Positions 26,401 through 38,787 of a stretch of 64,000 nucleotides of DNA are shown piece after piece. The stretch is from contig NC_134020.1 of the NCBI RefSeq assembly GCF_040712315.1, positions 32,461,751 to 32,525,750 on the forward strand, given 5' to 3'. The stretch is from Castanea sativa. Taxonomy: Eukaryota; Streptophyta; Magnoliopsida; Fagales; Fagaceae. Under the pieces are notes generated by a model. That model had not been told where the DNA came from. It searched no databases and was given only the letters and a program-made list of their open reading frames with translations. The position numbers and the translations under genes were made by a program. Each line of letters opens with the position of its first letter. The first letter of the stretch is position 1.

Positions 26401-27090
26401 TTCGTTTTCCAAAAAATGGGTGATTGACCAAGCTCAATTACAAACCTTTATTCTAATAATCTTATTATAAACTATTTTTTCCGAATAAGACTTACTTCAT
26501 TGAGCTTTTATGTAGTTCAAAATTAAATTTAGGTTAGATAAATATCTTAAAGAATGAAATTTTCCCACCAATTTTGAAGCATTTACGTGTGGTATGCAAT
26601 CAATGTATAACAGAATTTGTTGATTTGGAATAGCAACAAATGGTTGCTTGATTCTTCGTTTTCCATAAAACTGGTGACTGACCAAACACAGTTACAAACC
26701 TTAACTCTAATCCAATTACATTTTCTCCATATAAGTCTTCGTTGAGTTTTTATGTAGCTCAGAATTAAATTTATGTCAAACAAAAATCTTAACTACAGAG
26801 ATTTTCCTACAAATTTGAAAGAATGTACATGTATCTTCTTTATTTTTGGCTGGGATTGTATGCAACTAATGTATAAGATAATTTATTGAGTTGGAAGAGC
26901 GTGAAACAGTTATTTGTTTCTTTGTTTCCCAAAAAAGGTGCTGCCTAACTTAATGAAAAACCCTTAGTCTAATCTTCTTACAACGATTTTCTCCATATAA
27001 GGCTTACTTCATTAAATTTTTAGGTTACTTGGAATACATCTAAGATTTTTTCTACCAATTTGGAATCATGTACATGTTGTATGCAATCAA
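23427..27090 (+). repeat. Tandem array of about 245-bp units, roughly 13 full or partial copies
   Basis: Each unit contains, in order, TAAGGCTTACTTCATTGAG, TTTTATGTAGCTTGGAATTA, ATTTTCCTACCAATTTGGAA, ATGTACATGTTGTATGCA, AATTTATTGATTTGGAA, GTTTGTTTCTTCGTTTTC and GACCAAGCACAATTACAAAC. Unit starts fall near 23431, 23651, 24451, 24725, 24955, 25495, 25733, 25980, 26231, 26484, 26731 and 26997, with truncated units near 25140 and 25320. Copies differ at many sites, so the array is old. Repeated minus-strand ORFs across the copies are a by-product of the repeat and carry no recognisable domain. A solo LTR interrupts the array between the second and third units. Confidence 0.9.
23835..24403 (-). mobile_element. 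Solo LTR of a Gypsy element related to the one at 31.6-42.0 kb
   Basis: The 569-bp insertion starts TGCTAATG and ends CTCTTCA. It is flanked by ATTAC at 23830-23834 and 24404-24408, an exact 5-bp duplication, and it breaks a unit of the surrounding tandem array at that point. Read on the minus strand, its end (CTTACTGATAATTTTCGGCAT) and an inner stretch (TTTCGGAGGG, and ACTCTAG before it) match the end of the 577-bp LTRs at 31579 and 41404 in order and spacing. A solo LTR is normally left by recombination between the two LTRs of a full element. Confidence 0.85.
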
Positions 27091-27553
27091 TTTATTGGTG
27101 GACTCAACAGCATGAAATTTTATCTAAGCCTACAAATAAAATTTATAATTTTTTTTTTATAAACAGAAATTTATAACTAAATTGTGAATTTATATAAGCA
27201 TTTGGTATAACTTATTTTTATTGATTTATTTTGTCTAAAAAATAAGTGAGATAAAAATGCAGCTATATCAACAAAAAAACAAAAATAAAAGATTTTAAAC
27301 AACTGTACCTAATAATAAAACGGGTGTTTGAGAGGAGAATTTGAGTTATGTTATTTGAGTATTTTTAATATACGTGTGGGTAAAAAAGTATGTAAAAATA
27401 TGTATAATATTATTTAAAATGTGAAAAATGTGTTAGAAGTTAGAACTAGCTTGTCAAGCACTCCAAAGTTACCGGAAATTAGGTTAATAGAAAGATGCAG
27501 GCAAAACGTAAGCCGCCCGCCCATGAGATTGATTTTTAGACAATAGAGAAGAC
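27091..27553. other. Intergenic AT-rich DNA, no gene seen
   Basis: The end of the tandem array grades into AT-rich sequence without recognisable features. Confidence 0.5.
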
Positions 27554-27556
27554 TAA

Positions 27557-27805
27557 GAGGGCGTTTGGATGCAGCTTATTGCTGCGTCCACGTTTTGCCC
27601 CTTTTTTTTTTTTTTTTTTTTCAGCCGTAGTTGTTAACTAATTCCTCATGAACAGTGCATCTGTGCACTGTTCATGGACCCACAAATTTCACTTTTCAGC
27701 AACTTTTTCATTAAAAATGGGTCCCACGGTACTATTCACACATTTAAAAATTATTTTGCTACAGTATTTTCAATTTTCAACAATAAGTTCTATCCAAACG
27801 GACCC
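27557..27805. mobile_element. Tourist-like (PIF/Harbinger) MITE, 249 bp
   Basis: The ends GAGGGCGTTTGGATGCAG and, reversed, GGGTCCGTTTGGATAGAA form imperfect terminal inverted repeats. TAA flanks both sides (27554-27556 and 27806-27808), the 3-bp duplication typical of PIF/Harbinger. Inside is a perfect hairpin, TGAACAGTGCATCTGTGCAC continuing to TGTTCA, and a T18 run. No coding capacity. Confidence 0.75.
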
Positions 27806-28458
27806 TAACGGTGGGTAGCACTAGCCACTAGCATAATAACAGGTAGCACATCAACAGGCGCGCCCATATCATTCACACTTCACACCCAACCCAAAGCATT
27901 TTTGGTAGTGGCCTAGTGGATTGACAAAACTACAAGTCTTTCTTTTTCAATTTTCTACTCAATAAATCTTGCACTTAAAAGTTGAAAGATTCCTCACTTA
28001 TTCTATTCTTATCCTCTTTTTCTTAATATTTCCTTTTATATTCGGGACCCACTCTTTTTATCAAGCTAATTTTCATCTCAATATCGTTGTCTATGCCTCT
28101 CTGTCGAATCCATAAATTAATTAATTAATAAAATTATAATAGTATTTTTTTGGGCTAAATTAATAAAATTATACTATAGTTGACTATCTGATTTTCGTGC
28201 CATGTCCACCCTCTATTTTTCCATTTTGCATCGGCTTACCAAAAAAAAAAAAAAACCCAAATTGTGGATGAATAGACAAATTTTTTTTAAAAAAAAAAAA
28301 ATAGTATCACGCATAAATTTATAACTTTCACGATAACTATATAAAAATGACAAATAGTCAATCATAGTCGACCACATATGAAAATTGTGATAAGAATTGT
28401 GGATTTATTTGTAACACTAAAAATAAACCTTAATGCATTTGACTAACATAATCAAGTG
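27806..28458. other. Intergenic DNA, no gene seen
   Basis: AT-rich sequence with A and T runs. No feature recognised. Confidence 0.5.
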
Positions 28459-28466
28459 AGGAAGTT

Positions 28467-28590
28467 GAGTTTTTTTTTTTTGAGAAATAATTACAACATG
28501 CTGCTAACTCCACAGCTCGAACCATTTTTTCTCAAATTCTCAAGCACTTTGTATATAAGGAGGTGTTAATTCAATTACAAAGCCTTTGGC
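28467..28590 (-). mobile_element. SINE, minus-strand copy of the family at 6903 and 8640
   Basis: The reverse complement reads CTTTGTAATTGAATTAACAC, then GTGCTTGAGAATT, GGTTCGAGC (B-box-like), GTTAGCAGCATGTTGTAATT and a poly(A) tail. AGGAAGTT flanks it at 28459-28466 and 28591-28598. Confidence 0.75.
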
Positions 28591-28598
28591 AGGAAGTT

Positions 28599-29899
28599 TT
28601 TTTTTTTTTTTGAGAAACACATACACACATATATATAGGGGACACACATATATATAAAGGAAAGAAATGAGATAAAAGAATACACTTACACGTCATGATA
28701 ATTATTAAAAAATAGCTAGGGGGATTATTATATAATATACAAACTAATAATAGTACATTGTCTCGGCATGGTCCACTAAAAAAATAATTGAACTTTTCTT
28801 TCAAACGTGCGATCAAATTTGGATTCATTTGCAAAAAATAATTGAACAAGTTTCAAAGAGTGATCAATTTGGATTCATTTGAATTCTGAAATTAACTCCA
28901 TTATTCAACTACGACAACAAAATATGTTCTGTTCTTTGGTGGAAATGCGCAATACGAAAGGTTAATAGTAGTGCACATGTTACTTATTTTGTGAATTATT
29001 ATATTATATTTTAAAGTAGTGCGGATTTGCAAGCATGGAAAATCAGTCGCCACCAGAAGGCACTAGGATCCTGCTTGGAAAGTTGAAACTGAAACACCAT
29101 AATTGCCACCACTGATCACCTCTTCCATGATACTTTTTAGAGTCCCGTTAATCATTTATTATAAGAAACTTCTTTTTACGAAAAATTAAAAAGGTTGTCA
29201 AAAAATAAGTTAATTTTTTTATTTTTTATAAAAAAAATTTCTAAAATAGTTTACTAATATATACCATATACATTAGTAAAATCCTACTTTTTAATTTTTA
29301 TATGTGGTGTAAAACTATATAATTACACCCTTCAAAGCTCCAATGATGTGCTGCCACATCAGATTTTGTTAACTTAACCCATAGATCCTTTCATGCACAA
29401 TTCTATTCTACAAACCAATTAAATAGAATTATAAAAAATTGGTACATCCCTCGAGATGTTTGCTGCCGCCTGCCACTGCCATGTCCTCCCTCCCACCACC
29501 GTTGACTATCTCCTCTAACATCCCGTAGACAACATCATCGCATTGGTGTTCCTTTAGTGTCCGTGTGATCTCTCCTAAAATGCCATCAGTTCATTAATCG
29601 ATAAAGGCAAAATCCACAAAAGTTTTCTAGACAAAAACCCAACAACTTTACTATGATATCCCAAACCACGCGAATTTAATTGTTTTGAGTGTGAGTTTTG
29701 CAAATATGTGCTAAATCTCTCCGATCTTGAGTTTATAAATGATTATGACTAGCCCTAATTATAACTTAACTAATCCTTTTATGTGTAAGTGTAAATGTGG
29801 TTAAAGCTTTTCTTGGGTTTTTGTAAATAGTATTAAAGCAAACCTAGTAGTTGCATATGACTCGGGGGCACTGCAACACAATGTGGGCCTTGATGAGGA

Positions 29900-29900
<1 letters not shown>
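28599..29900. other. Intergenic DNA, no gene seen
   Basis: AT-rich sequence. The stretch 29650-29760 (GTTTTGAGTGTGAGTTTTGC, then GTGCTAAATCTC) is a diverged relative of 29950-30010, suggesting old LTR-derived repeats. No ORF of known family. Confidence 0.4.
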
Positions 29901-30960
<1,060 letters not shown>

Positions 30961-31578
30961 TCAAAGCACCTCATTGGCAATCGTGGTGGCTGGCCATTGT
31001 TGGGAGGCACCTTGGTTGGGTGTATTTTGGGACAAGACGTACGAGGCACATCAAGTCTTGGTTTTGCTACAAGACCTCATTCATACTCTACATTATTAGT
31101 TCATGCACTTTTGCTCAAGGTTGCCACCCTAGGATCATCTCAATGCAAAGGTACTTCTTGTTGATGTGTGGTGGCTTATCTCTAGTCATTAATGATGCCA
31201 ATCGATGTTGTAGTTGATCAAAACGAACGCCTGCCAAGAAAAAGAAAAACAACTAATTTGATCCTTCTTCTATGTATAGAATTCGTAGGGCTCTGTTGCT
31301 TACATGTCATAGTAAGCTTAGACTTGGCCGAGCTTATCTGTTAGACTGTTACTGTGGATGGCCAAGTTGACATTTCATCGATAATGAGCTACCAAACACA
31401 TCGAGCCAAGGTGTCATGTCATCATCTTTCTTTGAGGTGCTACATCGGCACCATGCTCATTAATATTTATCAAATTTTATTACAATGTAGCTTGCCTAAC
31501 ACACCACAAGTACATGTTTCAATACTACGTATCTAAGCAAACAATTGTTAAAGCTAAGCTTAAATAAGATATTGTTTT
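30961..31578. other. Intergenic DNA left of the Gypsy insertion, no gene seen
   Basis: An 86-codon ORF on the plus strand here has no recognisable domain and was not called. Confidence 0.4.
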
Positions 31579-32155
31579 TGATAGGGGATAAAACCAACAT
31601 GACGGTACCACCACATATGGTTAAAATCGTTACGATAGGGTGACGGGTTATATGACCAAGGAGGACGGATGAGTAGTGGACGGACGAGTAGAATGCACGC
31701 ACATGATTTCTCCCGTCGTTCTCTGGGCTACCTCAAATCACACTATATGATTGGGGTTGACGTGGCATTGATTGTAATTCACGCCAACGTATATATGAAA
31801 AATTCTTGTACTACACGTTAGCCTTAATTGAAGATTCGTATAAGGAAAAGAACTCTAAGAGATACGAAATTCCACGAGTTACTCTCCTAGAAGGAAAGGA
31901 CTTCTTGACCAAGGCGTGAATTTCGGCCCTACGCTACTATATATACTCCAAAGCCCTCACAAAACAAGGTACGCATAATTATCTCAACTCTGGCACTCTA
32001 GGGTTGAAAAATAAGACTCTAACTTGACATTCGGAGGGTTTTTGGCCGGCACCACACCGGTGCTCTCTTTTAGGTCCTCTTTTTTCCTTTTTTGCAGGTG
32101 TTGCTTTGGTGAGTAGAGTGCTTGCGACTTACTGGTGATTTTTTCAGCATCATCA
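31579..32155 (+). repeat. 5' LTR
   Basis: 577 bp, TG...CA ends, same length as the 3' LTR. The stretch from about 31980 to 32155 contains TCGGAGGGTTTTTGGCCGGC and the conserved end that is also seen in the solo LTR at 23835. Confidence 0.95.
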
Positions 32156-32157
32156 GT

Positions 32158-32172
32158 TGGCGCCGTGGAAGA
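32158..32172 (+). promoter_or_regulatory. Primer binding site
   Basis: TGGCGCCGTGGAAGA starts two bases after the LTR end. TGGCGCC at this position is usual in plant Gypsy elements. I did not assign the tRNA. Confidence 0.65.
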
Positions 32173-32220
32173 GTTTTTTGATTATTTCAGCCTCGCTCTA
32201 TTCCTGAGACGAAAAGTTGT

Positions 32221-33540
32221 ATGGTACTCACTCGATTGATGGCAACAAACAACAATCAAGGCGACAAACCGCATGCCACAGCTTTAGAGAGGCAGGTCTA
32301 AACGCTTGCAGCGGCGGTTGAGCGCCTCACCAAGCAGAATCATGATTTGGAAGAACAGCTGCGACAAAAGACCGCACACCCAAGTGCACCGGAGGAAGAC
32401 TAGGAGGGTGCTAGTCCGGAAGGAAGAAACGCATAAGGACCTGAGGGCAGCAACGCTCCAACTAGACCCGAGCGGCAAGAAACCAATCGACCATCCGTCT
32501 CAGACACTTTGCCGACTCACATAGCTGCCGAAATGCAGGAGATGAGGGAACGTATGGATGTGATGATGAACGCCATAAAGGACGGGTATCCGGTAACACA
32601 CGGACAACCTAGTCCACAAACGGAGTCGCCTTTCACGGCGCTAGTGAATTCATGCCCCACTTCCTCCAAAGTTTCGCATGCCTGATGTGGAGAAATACGA
32701 CGGATCTATAGACCCTTTGGATGATTTGGTTTGTTTCAGAACATTAATGCTTTGTCTGGGTGTGCCGGTTGAAATCATGTGCAGGGCTTTCCTCGCCACT
32801 TTGAAAGGGCTGCCGAGAGGTCCGGTAGACTGACACCCAATTCCATTGGCACTTTTAAGGAATTGGGCGCACAGTTCGTATCACACTTCATCGGAAGTCA
32901 TCGGCATAAGAGGTCTACTGCGTGTATATTGAGTATTAAGCAACAAGAAGACGAGACTTTAAGATCATACATAGCCCGCTTTAACAAGGAAGCCCTCTCA
33001 ATAGACGAGGTGGATGACAAGATACTTGTGGCAGCGTTCACGAACGGGCTGCGGAAGGGTAAGTTCTTGTTCTCTCTATGCAAAAATGACCCGAAAACTA
33101 TGTCCGACGTGTTTTACAGGGCAATGAAGTACCTGAACGCCGAGGATGCCTTGCTGGCCCGAGAGGACTATAAGCCAAGAAAAAGGGAAACACAGGAAGA
33201 TACGAAACCGGACAACGGACGAAAGATGGCAAGAACTAGAGACCGAAGAGAAGACCGGATATCCAAACCACCTTAGGGAAGATTTACAAGCTTCACCCCC
33301 CTCACAACTCCAATTGACCAAGTGTTAATGCAAATCAAAGATGAAGGAACCTTGACGTTCCCGGGCAAGTTGAAAGGAGATTCGAACAAGAGGCCAAGAG
33401 ATAGATACTGCCGTTTTCATCGCGATCACGGCCACGATACAACGGACTGTTATGACTTGAAGCAACAGATCGAGGCCTTTATCAGGCAAGGAAGGTTGCA
33501 GAGGTTTGTAAGGAAGGAGAGAACGGATCAACCCCAGGAG
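32221..33540 (+). pseudogene. Gypsy gag, broken
   Basis: The ATG at 32221 opens a frame stopped by TAA at 32299-32301. Gag similarity then appears in frame 2 (PPKFRMPDVEKYDGS at about 32663) and returns to frame 1 from 32779. The best part is the retrotransposon gag domain with FKELGAQFVSHFIGS, RSYIARFNKEALSIDEVDD and NGLRKGKFLFSL. A TAG at 33274-33276 interrupts it, after which the frame runs on into a nucleocapsid-like motif, YCRFHRDHGHDTTDCYDLK, with C-x2-H-x4-H-x4-C spacing. Gag would form the particle that packages element RNA. Confidence 0.85.
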
Positions 33541-35676
33541 CAGAATCCTAGACGGGAAAATGAGCGTCCCAGGCCACCCGTAGGAGATATACGGATGATT
33601 GTAGGGGGCAATATTTCTACCGGGTCATCCAAAAAGGCCCGAAAAACTTACTTACAGACGGTTCAAAGTGTCCAGTCGACAGGCTCCTTACCAGAAGGAA
33701 CACGACGGAACAGCTCCCGCATCGAGTTTTCGGAAGAGGAAGCTCGGCGCCTTCACCACCCCCATGACGACGCGCTCGTGGTTAGCATACAGGCAAGGGA
33801 CTTCAACATCCACCTAGTTTTGGTGGACAACGGGAGCTCAGCAGATATCCTTTATTACCCAGCGTTCCAACAGATGGGGATTGCTAAAGAGCGCCTGATC
33901 CCGGCATGCTCGCCCCTCGTTGGCTTTGGAGGAACCCGGGTCTATCCTTTAGGATCCGTCACGTTGGCGGTGACGGTAGGAGACTACCCGCAACAAATAA
34001 TCAAGGATGTTTCCTTTCTCGTGGTTGATTGCTCCTCAGCATATAATGCCATACTCGGACGACCCACTCTAAATACTTGGAAGGCCGTCACCTCTACCTA
34101 CCATTTGATGATCAAGTTTCCCACCGAATACGGAGTTGGGGAACTGCGCGGAAATCAGGTGGCTGCGCGGGAATGTTACGTTGCCATGATAGAGATGGAT
34201 GACCACGTACAGGCAATGAACATCGAGGAACATAGAATAGTAGCAGAACCCGTGGAGGAATTGGAAGAGGTACGACTAGATGATTCAAGGCCCGATCGGA
34301 CCACCAGGATCGGAACCTCAGCCGACCAAACGGTTCGACATGCGATCCTGTTATTCCTCAAAGAAAACCAAGACGTGTTTGCATGGAGCCATGACGACAT
34401 GCCGGGAATAGATCCAACAATCATAGTTCATAAATTGAATGTATCACCTTCTTTCTCTCCAGTTCGACAAAAGAAGCGTGTGTTCGCCCCCGAACAGGAT
34501 CGAGCGTGGCGAGAGGAAAGTGCGAAGAAGCACGAGAAGCAAACTTCATAAAGGGAGGTGTACTACACGATTGGCTGGCCAATGTGGTAATGGTCAAGAA
34601 ATCAAACGGGAAGTGGAGAATGTGTGTTGACTTCACGGATACGAATAAAGCATGCCACAAAGGGCGGTTACTAACTCCGCGCATTGACACCTTAGTAGAC
34701 TCCTTTGTAAGACATGAATTGTTGAGCTTCGTGGACGCCTTCTCAAGGTATAATCAAATTAAATTAGAGAAGACGGATCAAGAAAACATCATTTGTGACG
34801 AGCCAAGGGCTTTTTTGCTACAAGGTGATGCCGTTCGGACTCAAGAACGCAGGAGCCACGTATCAACGACTAATGAACAAAATGTTCGCGCACCAAATTG
34901 GCGGGGAATGTCCGAGGGTTTACGTAGATGATATGTTGGTGAAAAGCGCAAGGTGTCGATCATCGAGGGACCTCAAGAGACTTTCAACACTCTTCGGGAG
35001 TATAAAATGAAGTTTGAATCCAAGCAAATGCGCATTCGGAGTAACAAGGCGGAAAATTCTTAGGATTCATGGTGTCCGGCGGGGCATTGAAGTCAACCCA
35101 GAGAAAGTCAAAGCGATTATGGGCTGTCTCCTCAGAGGACGGTGAAGGAAGTGCAAAACTTGACGGGGAAGATAGCGACTTTCAACGGGTTCGTATCAAG
35201 AGCGACGGACAAGTGTCTCCCTTTCTTGAGAACACTAAGGAGATCTTTCGCATGGACGGACGAATGCCAAAGGGCATTTGAAGAGTTGAAGGCATATCTT
35301 TACGCCGCCATTGCTTAGTCCGTCCACGCCGGAGGGAGGAACTGTTCATGTACCTTGCCGTCTCATCGGCGGCGGTAAGTGCGGCTTTTGATCGAGAGGA
35401 AGGGAAGATACGAAAGCCGTGTACTTTATCGGCGGGCGGCGAGAGGAGCAGAAGAAAGATACCCACGGATGGAGAAACTCGCTTTCGCTCTTGTGGCTGC
35501 GGCTCGAAAACTCAAACCCTATTTTCAAGCACGTACATGCCATAAAAGTCACGACGAATCAACCCTTGCGGAGAGCAATGAACAATCCTAAAGTTCCGGG
35601 ACGGATGGCTTTGTGGGCTATCGAAGCGAGTGAGTACGATATCCAATACCAGCCATGAACGGTGTGAAAAGGGCGG
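33541..35676 (+). pseudogene. Gypsy pol, protease and reverse transcriptase/RNase H part, frameshifted
   Basis: The open frame up to 34551 holds an aspartic protease with LVLVDNGSSADIL and, further on, AYNAILGRPTLNTWKA. It ends as it enters the reverse transcriptase, where the frame shifts. RT motifs then appear in two frames: VVMVKKSNGKWRMCVDF and LLSFVDAFSRYNQIKLE in frame 3 (34506-34800), and FCYKVMPFGLKNAGATYQRL in frame 1. The catalytic YVDD is intact at 34921-34932. The Gypsy RNase H region follows (YPRMEKLAFALVAAARKLK; MALWAIEASEYDIQYQP), again split between frames. At least four frameshifts make it non-functional. Confidence 0.88.
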
Positions 35677-35679
35677 ATC

Positions 35680-36303
35680 TTGGCGGACTTCATTGCGGAA
35701 TTCACTACACACGAGCGGCGGGCGAGAAGGAACGCCCACGCCGTGAGAATTCACACAGACGGATCTTCCAACAAGCATGCGGGAGGAATCGGGGTGGTAC
35801 TCCACACCCCGGAAGGAGATAAGATCGAATGCATGATCCGTCTGGAATTCACCACTACAAATAACGAAGCAGAGTATGAGGCCCTGGTGGCAAGATTGGA
35901 ACTTGCGATAGCGGCTGGGGCTAGGAAGGCGGTGGTCTACTCCGATTCTCAAATCGTAGCCAGTCAAGTTAATGGGAGCTATGATTGTAGGAATGAACGA
36001 ATGAGAAGGTACCTCGGGGAAGTGAAGGGTCGAACAAGTGACCTCCAATTCACGATAGTTCAGATCCCAAGAGAAGAGAACCAAGAGGCGGATCGACTCG
36101 CAAAGGCTGCTTCGGCCGAACCTATGGTCACCCCAGAACAGGTATTGTCCTTCGTCCAACATTCATCGCTCTTAGATAACGCTCGAATGCAGGAAGTAAG
36201 CACTAAAGACGATTGGACGGTTCCAATTGTGATGTACCTCAAGGACGGCAAGCTGCCAGATAGCAAAAAAGACGCAAGGAAATTAAAGGTTAAGGCTGCC
36301 TAA
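35680..36303 (+). pseudogene. Second (plant-type) RNase H domain of Gypsy pol
   Basis: A 207-residue open segment with all RNase H acidic positions in place: RIHTDGSSN, NNEAEYEAL, VYSDSQIVA and QEADRLAKAA. An extra RNase H between RT and integrase is a mark of Tat-group Gypsy elements. It begins without an ATG (LADFIAEFT), as expected for a piece of polyprotein. TAA at 36301-36303 separates it from integrase, although sequence similarity continues straight across, so the stop is a lesion. Confidence 0.88.
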
Positions 36304-37449
36304 TTCATCCTGATTAAAGACGTCCTCTACAAAAGAGGATTCTCCCGACCATATCTAAGATGCCTTGGCCGTGAAGAAGCAGACTACGTGATGAGGGAAG
36401 TTCATGAAGGAATTTGTGGAAACCACTCTGGATCAAGGTCTCTGGTGCACAAGCTACTCCGAACAGGATACTACTGGCCGACAATGCAAAAGGATGCCCA
36501 TATGTACGTTAAAGCCTGCGATAAGTGTCAACGGTTTGGCAATCTCATTAGACGGCCAACGGAGGAACTCACACCTATGACGGCTCCATGGCCGTTCGCG
36601 CAATGGGGATTGGACATCATGGGTCCATTTCCAATAGCGGTAAGACAACTGAAGTTCTTGGTGGTTGGTATTGACTACTTCACCAAGTGGGTGGAAGCAG
36701 AAGCTCTTGCTACTATCACGGAGAAAAACATTCGCAGCTTTGTATGGAGAAGTATTATTTGCCGATATGGGATCCCTAGAGTGCTCGTTTCAGAAAATGG
36801 GAAGCAATTCGACAACAATGCGTTCCGATACTTTTGTTCTCAGCTGGGAATCAAGAATCACTACTCATCACCTGCCCACCCACAGGCCAACGGACAAGTT
36901 GAAGTCACGAACCGATCCTTGTTAAAGATTATCAAGACCCGGCTCGAGGGGGCAAAGGGCATGTGGCCGGAAGAACTACCAATTGTACTATGGGCGTACA
37001 GGACAACGGCAAGAACGCCAATAGGGGAGACACCGTTTCGATTGGTGTATGGTGCTGAGGCCCTCATACCGGCGGAAGTGGGATTAACGAGCTACCGCGT
37101 GGAAAGCTATGACGAGAGCAAGAATAATGAAGCATTGCGTCTAGAGCTTGACCTTGTAGATGAGGTCAGGGCAGCAGCAGCACAGAAACTAGCGCGATAC
37201 CAAGACATGATGGCAAAACACTACAACTCCAAGGTCCGGCACCGGGACTTCAAGGTGGGAGATCTGGTATTACGAAAAGTGCTTGGCGCTACGAAGGATG
37301 CATCCCTGGGAAAGCTGGGTCCTAACTGGGAAGGCCCATACAGAATTATCTCATGGCATAGGAAAGGAACGTACTACTTGGAGACGTTAGATGGAAGGAA
37401 GTTGGGCCACCCCTGGAACACGGAGCACTTGAAGAAGTACTACCAGTAG
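36304..37449 (+). pseudogene. Gypsy integrase with GPY/F module; catalytic Asp replaced
   Basis: The segment is open to TAG at 37447. The zinc-binding HHCC region runs VHEGICGNHSG...KACDKCQRFG. The catalytic core has LDIMGPF (Asp) and AHPQANGQVEVTNR (Glu). The middle catalytic position reads LVSENGKQF, where the family has S-D-N-G, so the second Asp is Glu (codon 36793-36795). The C-terminal GPY/F module (KLGPNWEGPYRI...NTEHLKKYY) is complete and there is no chromodomain. The long open frame suggests recent activity, but the Glu would be expected to impair strand transfer. Confidence 0.9.
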
Positions 37450-37619
37450 TGCGGCAATCATAAGACAATGTCTACCGCCTTATTTTCAGTTTAATTTTAA
37501 ACATTCATAGTTTTTACTTATTAGAACCCAAGTTTTCTTTTCCATAAACAGTTTGGTCTAATATAATGAGAGGAATTTTTATTTAGAAAATATGAAATAC
37601 ATGGTGTGGAAATTCAACA
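37450..37619 (+). other. Short spacer after integrase
   Basis: AT-rich non-coding sequence between the integrase stop and the minisatellite. Confidence 0.6.
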
Positions 37620-38570
37620 AGTCCACAAAGTGGACGGATCATCCAAAGGATGAAAATTAGTCCACCAAGTGGACGGATCACCCAAAGGGTGGAGAGTCTA
37701 CGAAGTCCATAAAGTGGACGGATCATCCAAATGATGAAAATTCTACAAGTCCACAAGGTGGATGGATCATCCAAAGGATGAAGATTCTACAAGTCCGCAA
37801 GATGGACGGATCATCCAAAGGATGAATATTCTACAAGTCCACAAGGTGGACAGATCATCCAAAGGATGAAGATTCTACCAGTCCACAAAGTGGACGGATC
37901 ATCCATAGGATGAAAATTCTACAAGTCCGCAAGATGGACGGATCATCCAAAGGATGAAGATTCTACAAGTCCACAAGGTGGACAGATCATCCAAAGGATG
38001 AAGATTCTACCAGTCCATAAAGTGGACGGATCATCCATAGGATGGAAATTCTACAAGTCCACAAGGTGGACGGATCATCCAAAGGATGAAGATTCTACAA
38101 GTCCACAAAGTGGACGGATCATCCAAAGGATGAAAATTCTACAAGTCCGCAAGGTGGACGGATCATCCAAAGGATGAAGATTCTACCAGTCCACAAAGTG
38201 GACGGATCATCTGTAGGATGGAAATTCTACAAGTCCACAAGGTGGACGGATCATCCATAGGATGAAGATCCTACGAATTCCACAAGGTGGACGGATCATC
38301 CAAAGGATGAAGATTCTACCAGTCCACAAAGTGGACGGATCATCCATAGGATGGAAATTCTACAAGTCCACAAGGTGGACGGATCATCCATAGGATGAAG
38401 ATCCTACGAATTCCACAAAGTGGACGGATCATCCATGGGATGGAAATTCTACAAGTCCACAAGGTGGACGGATCACCTATAGGATGGAAATTCTACGAGT
38501 CCACAAAGTGGATGGATCAACTAAAGCAGATAGAAATGCGCGAAGTCCATACCATGGACGGATCAACCAA
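37620..38570 (+). repeat. Minisatellite, 44-bp unit, about 21 copies, inside the Gypsy element
   Basis: GGACGGATC recurs at 37632, 37671, 37716, 37760, 37804, 37848 and 37892, then at 44-bp steps to about 38511. The unit has two inverted repeats: GTCCAC-AAG-GTGGAC, and TCATCC-AAA-GGATGA. The array lies between the 3' end of pol and the 3' end of an opposite-strand gene. The last units decay at about 38515-38705. Hypervariable tandem repeats downstream of pol are known for Tat-group elements. The 60-76 codon ORFs across it are by-products. Confidence 0.95.
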
Positions 38571-38787
38571 GAGCTACATAAATAGGCTGAATAAAAAGCA
38601 AAATTCAATGAAAGTGGACGGATAGTCCGTAATATACTGAACGGATCATGCAAAGTACAAAAAGTCTGGTCCAAACATGGACGGGTTACCCAAGGGGTTT
38701 AACTGATACAGTAGAGTTCAATAATAGAAAGTCTAATACTTAGCAAAAGACAAAAGATAAAATTGTTCCCTATTACTACAATTTACA

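Noticed and set aside
23420..26783. Similar 60-66 codon minus-strand ORFs, possibly a tandem gene family
   Set aside because: They are the same stretch of the 245-bp repeat read several times, broken in other copies and without a domain.
35512..36162. 216-codon minus-strand ORF
   Set aside because: Shadow of the plus-strand RNase H domain, which has clear catalytic motifs.
37620..38570. Regular 44-bp spacing suggested a CRISPR-like array
   Set aside because: There are no unique spacers, the whole unit repeats, and the array is inside a plant retrotransposon.
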